This document shows positions 60,500-64,000 of a stretch of DNA of 64,000 nt, piece by piece. The position numbers and the translations under genes are program-made. Under the pieces are notes generated by a model. That model had not been told where the DNA came from. It did no database searches and saw only the letters and a program-made list of their open reading frames with translations. The stretch comes from Cannabis sativa (lineage: Eukaryota; Streptophyta; Magnoliopsida; Rosales; Cannabaceae), in NCBI RefSeq assembly GCF_029168945.1, contig NC_083601.1, positions 72,467,595 to 72,531,594 of the forward strand, read 5' to 3'. Position 1 is the first letter of the stretch, and every line of letters begins with the position of its first letter.

Positions 60500-60516
60500 T
60501 GGCCTCAGAGCCATGG
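60500..60516 (+). other. Primer-binding site of copy G
   Basis: TGGCCTCAGAGCCATGG, identical to B, D and E. Confidence 0.7.
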
Positions 60517-60770
60517 TAATTGATTTACTTACAAGAAATTTGGACTTTAAAACGATTGTTTGTTTGTTTTTGGATGGTATCATGTTGTATTGAGTGTTAT
60601 TTGATGATTGATTGATGTTTGTGAATTTTCGTGACAAATAATTGCGATTTTGTTTCTGCAATTATTTTTATGGGATAGTATGGAAAAAATTAAGCAAGTT
60701 ATCTTTTTACAGAACTCAATTTCGATTTAATTTGAATTAGTTATGATTTTTTGAAGATTCGAAAAAATCG

Positions 60771-60819
60771 GAGCTGTGCTGAAATTTTCCTGCGATCGCG
60801 AAAACTGTCCGTACAGCTC
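60771..60819 (+). other. Compact nested inverted repeat in copy G leader
   Basis: GAGCTGT (60771-60777) pairs with ACAGCTC (60813-60819), TTTTC (60785-60789) with GAAAA (60800-60804), and the centre is the palindrome GCGATCGC (60792-60799). It lies where B and E have GC-rich islands. Confidence 0.62.
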
Positions 60820-63560
60820 ACAATTTTTTCGTTTTTCTTAGATTTTTCATGCTTTTTCATAAAATTAACTTCCGATTTGTTGTGTAGTTTTGTATTTATA
60901 GATTTTCTATTCCTAATTAAATTTTAATTATCATTATGAATTAATTTAATATTTTTTTAAATTTAATTCAAGATATTAGTGTAATTTGAATTTTAAAATA
61001 GTAAATATCTATCTTATTGCTTAATTATCTATCTTATTTTTAAATTTGATTATATCTTATCTTATTTTTAAATTTAAGGTCAGATTTTAACTATTTTTAA
61101 ATTAATTTTTTTTTTAAATAATTTGACCTTATTTAAATTTAAAATAAGATAACTATAATCATGTAATTTTAAATAGATGTAAGATATTTTGCTAACTTTT
61201 AAATTTTATTATTTTATTTATTTAAATTAAATTTAAAATCTGAAAAGATATTTCATTTATCTTTTCTAATTTTTATTTAATTTTTATTTATAAAATAACA
61301 TTTAAATTTTAAAAGTAGTTAGCAAATTTTGAAATGATATTTAGGTTGGTTGAAACCTAATTTTTCAAAATTGTAGGTTTAATTTTAAATAATTTCGAAA
61401 TCTAAATTAATAATTTTTTTAAAAATTTCGAAAATAAATATTATTTTATTTTCTTTTTATTTTCGAAAATTAAATTATTTTTTTAATTAATTTTTTTTTT
61501 ATTTCGAAATTTATTTATTTAAAATTAAATAAATCCTACTTCCAACTATCCAGCTAACCTTGTTGCAGGAGTATGTGGTTTTAGCTTGTGTGTAAGTTTT
61601 TAAAACCTATTATTACTTGATTGCAAATAGCCATGGTTACTTTTTGCCAGATCTAATGATCTGATGGCTCCCTTGGTCAAGTTAATAATTTGTAACAGGT
61701 AAATTTTACAATCTTCTTTCATCTGTGTATGACCTAGCAACATGATAGGATCCATCCAAAGTGTGCCTGTGTAAGCCTATATGTTTATTTTGTTTTAATA
61801 TAGATACATGTAGGTTGTTGCTAAATAAAATGTCACACCATGATAGATTTTATTTAGGTCCATTTAGTTATTGGACCTATTCAATTAATAACAGTTGTTT
61901 ATTTTAAGGTTAAATTCCTCTCTTTTGGGCCTTGTGTGACAGTTGGGAGCCATAAAAGTGGGTACGACATACTGAACCCAGCACCCCCTCACATGAACTA
62001 CCCCAATTGTGAAGGCCCATTTGCCTGATTTGAATAACTGTACTAGGTTAATTATATTAGTTTGACCTAATAAAATTGAATTAACAACATAATTAACTTT
62101 TAAAATATGTGAAATTTATTTTCATTTTAATATTTTAAAGTTAATTTTAAGAAAAACACTTTTAGTTTTAGATATTATTTCTAGACAAACTATTTGTATT
62201 TTTCTTGTATTTAATTAAATATAGAATTTTAACTAAGATTCTTTCTAGAGCTTATTTAATTAAATATTCCTATTTAAGTTATAAATGAGTTGTATCAACT
62301 GATTTTTCTTATCTAACTTAAATTTGAATATTTTATTTAAATTTTAAATCAAGTTGAGGAATCCTAGGCATTAGTTATTAAAGATTCTTAAGATATTTTT
62401 TAAGTTAATATCTTTTCGAATATTAACTTAAAATGGAATATTTTAGATATTTTTTTTTAGGTTAATATCTTTTTGAATATTAACTTAAAAAAGATATCTT
62501 CAAATTAAGTGGTTATAACTTAATTTTTGATATTTACTTAAATCTAAATTTGAAATTATTTAAGTTTTAGATTTTTTTTTCTATATAACTTAAATTAGAT
62601 ATTTTTTCAAATTTTTGAAAAGATACTTAGTCAAATAAGATATTTTCTAGATAGTAAATTCTAGACTACTTATTATTTCTAATATTTAAATAGGAAAATA
62701 ATATACTTTGTGAAATTAATTATTTAAATAATTAATTTTGGTACAATTTTATTAAGTATATTTTTCCTAGTATTAAACTAGAAATTAATAATTAAGCCTT
62801 CTCTACACTTAATTATTATTTCTTGAATTTAATACATTTAATTAACTTGAAAAATCTAAATATCTAAGTTGATTTTAATCATGATACTTGAATATTTATT
62901 GATTTTTCATGACACTTAATTAAAAGAAAATTATTTTTAGGTTGAAATTTAATTTTTCAACTTAAATAATTTTCAATATATATATTTTTCTTTATTTTCT
63001 TAATCAATTTCGAAAAATTGCATTTTATTTATGCTATATTTTCGAATTTTTATCTTGAAAAATAGATTGAGTTGTAAATTAATTGTTTATTTTAATTAAT
63101 TCTTGGACCAACTCAAGTCAATGATTTTTTCATTTAATTGATTAATTTAAAATAAATGAATTTAATATATATATATATATTATTAGAATTGAATTAACTA
63201 GTCAAAAGAAAATCTAGATAGGTGATATTTTTGCTTGAAGTATTTCTTTTCTATTTTTTATTATTTTTTCGAAAATTGTATATTTTATATACTTTAAATT
63301 TTCGAACTCAATAAATATATTCTCAAAGGAAATTTTTAAGTTGCTAATTATAAAATTCAACTTAAATTAATTTCCTTAATATTTATATCCAAGATTATTA
63401 CTAAGATGGAAATAATTAATTTTATTTCAATCACCATCTAAGTATAATTTTATAAATATTATATTAAATTCTTATTTTTGAATTTCAATTCTAAATTTCG
63501 AATTTAATGAGAATTTATTTATTAGAATAATAAAGAAAATACATTTTAAAGAATGAGCTT
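60820..63560 (+). other. A+T-rich non-coding leader of copy G
   Basis: Homologous to the leaders of B, D and E. It has no ORF. The conserved GTGGGTACGACATAC island is at 61955-62010. An (AT)8 run lies at 63165-63180. Confidence 0.7.
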
Positions 63561-64000
63561 TATTATTATTAAGATATTCGATCTCCATTGTGGGTTTTAC
63601 ACCGCGTTTGTTTTAGTGAGTAATCCTCCCTAATGGAGGAACGTTCATTAGCAATTTCGCACCGTTTAATCTCGCATGATAAGTGGTTTGTAAGTGTTTT
63701 ATATGGTATAGATTACCCTAATGGTGGCGACCATATTTGACTTGCAAATTGTGAAACAATGGTAGAAGCTCATAAGATAGAATAGCCTTGACTCTCGCCT
63801 AAACGGGACAACGCTAGATTCCAATCTTGATCGAATAAAAGGTTGCTAGAATGTTTAACATTTTAGATGAGCTGACAACTCTATTCAATGGATGGTAACT
63901 TTGACTCTCGCCTAAACGGGACACTGATATCAGTTTGTTGAAAAACCTTGGAAATTATTTAGGATTGAATTTTTTAAGTATGTTCTCATATCATTCCTAC
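63560..64000 (+). repeat. Hairpin module 1 of copy G leader
   Basis: Hairpin CCTCC-CTAAT-GGAGG at 63625-63639, a weakened second (ACC-CTAAT-GGT near 63713) and GACTCTCGCCTAAACGGGAC twice (near 63789 and 63903). The module continues past the window. Confidence 0.65.

Larger units (their letters stand above)
58637..64000 (+). mobile_element. Copia copy G, 5' LTR and leader
   Basis: B/G-type family LTR (58637-60497), PBS, compact cassette, A+T-rich leader and first hairpin module, running off the window at 64000. It is inserted in the LINE; the left flank is AAAAT (58632-58636). Whether it has a gag like B cannot be seen. Confidence 0.9.

Noticed and set aside
1..64000. CRISPR arrays, bacterial operons, rRNA or tRNA genes, organellar insertions
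   Set aside because: None seen. There are no spaced short repeats of CRISPR type and no conserved rRNA or tRNA blocks; the tRNA-like strings are primer-binding sites.

Overview
The window is plant nuclear DNA, most likely from a eudicot, and consists almost wholly of nested retrotransposons. The evidence is strong A+T richness, 1.9-2.1 kb LTRs that start TG and end CA, Ty1/copia and Ty3/gypsy polyprotein remains, a plant L1-type LINE end and a Helitron 3' terminus. I found no host gene, rRNA, tRNA or CRISPR array. I cannot name the species.

Layout on the + strand. 1-318: 3' end of a Helitron, inserted in copia copy A (319-5814: internal DNA plus its right LTR). A sits inside copy C, whose internal DNA resumes at 5815 and whose LTR starts at 8150. 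C's LTR is split at 9393 by copy D, a minus-strand element (9394-19555, TSD GAAAC), and ends at 20122. 20123-20414 and 56076-56758 are two halves of a SIRE/Maximus-like copia gag (element F, the oldest layer). They are separated by a chromovirus-type Ty3/gypsy element I (20415-56075, TSD GCGTA). Element I carries copia copy B in its 5' LTR (21212-31140) and copia copy E in its pol gene (33461-51074). E in turn carries a second, minus-strand gypsy element J (39828-47360, TSD TGTAC). The stack F > I > E > J is four layers deep. To the right lie a minus-strand LTR-like block H (about 56759-58041), a LINE 3' fragment (58042-58636) and the 5' LTR and leader of copia copy G (58637 to the window end).

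A, B, C, D, E and G are one copia family with LTRs near 1.9 kb, a shared unusual primer-binding site and a 3-3.5 kb non-coding leader. B alone keeps a recognisable gag. A, C, D and E have only eroded integrase and RNase H traces and are probably non-autonomous. Gypsy J is the best preserved coding element: one continuous frame of about 1,545 codons with four nonsense codons. Gypsy I has the same gene order with many stops and frameshifts.

The most unusual signal is in the copia leader. Two alternative structured cassettes occupy the same site: a GC-rich multi-hairpin island in B and E, and a compact nested inverted repeat in D and G. Further downstream is a series of small hairpins that share the loop CTAAT but have different, still complementary stems.
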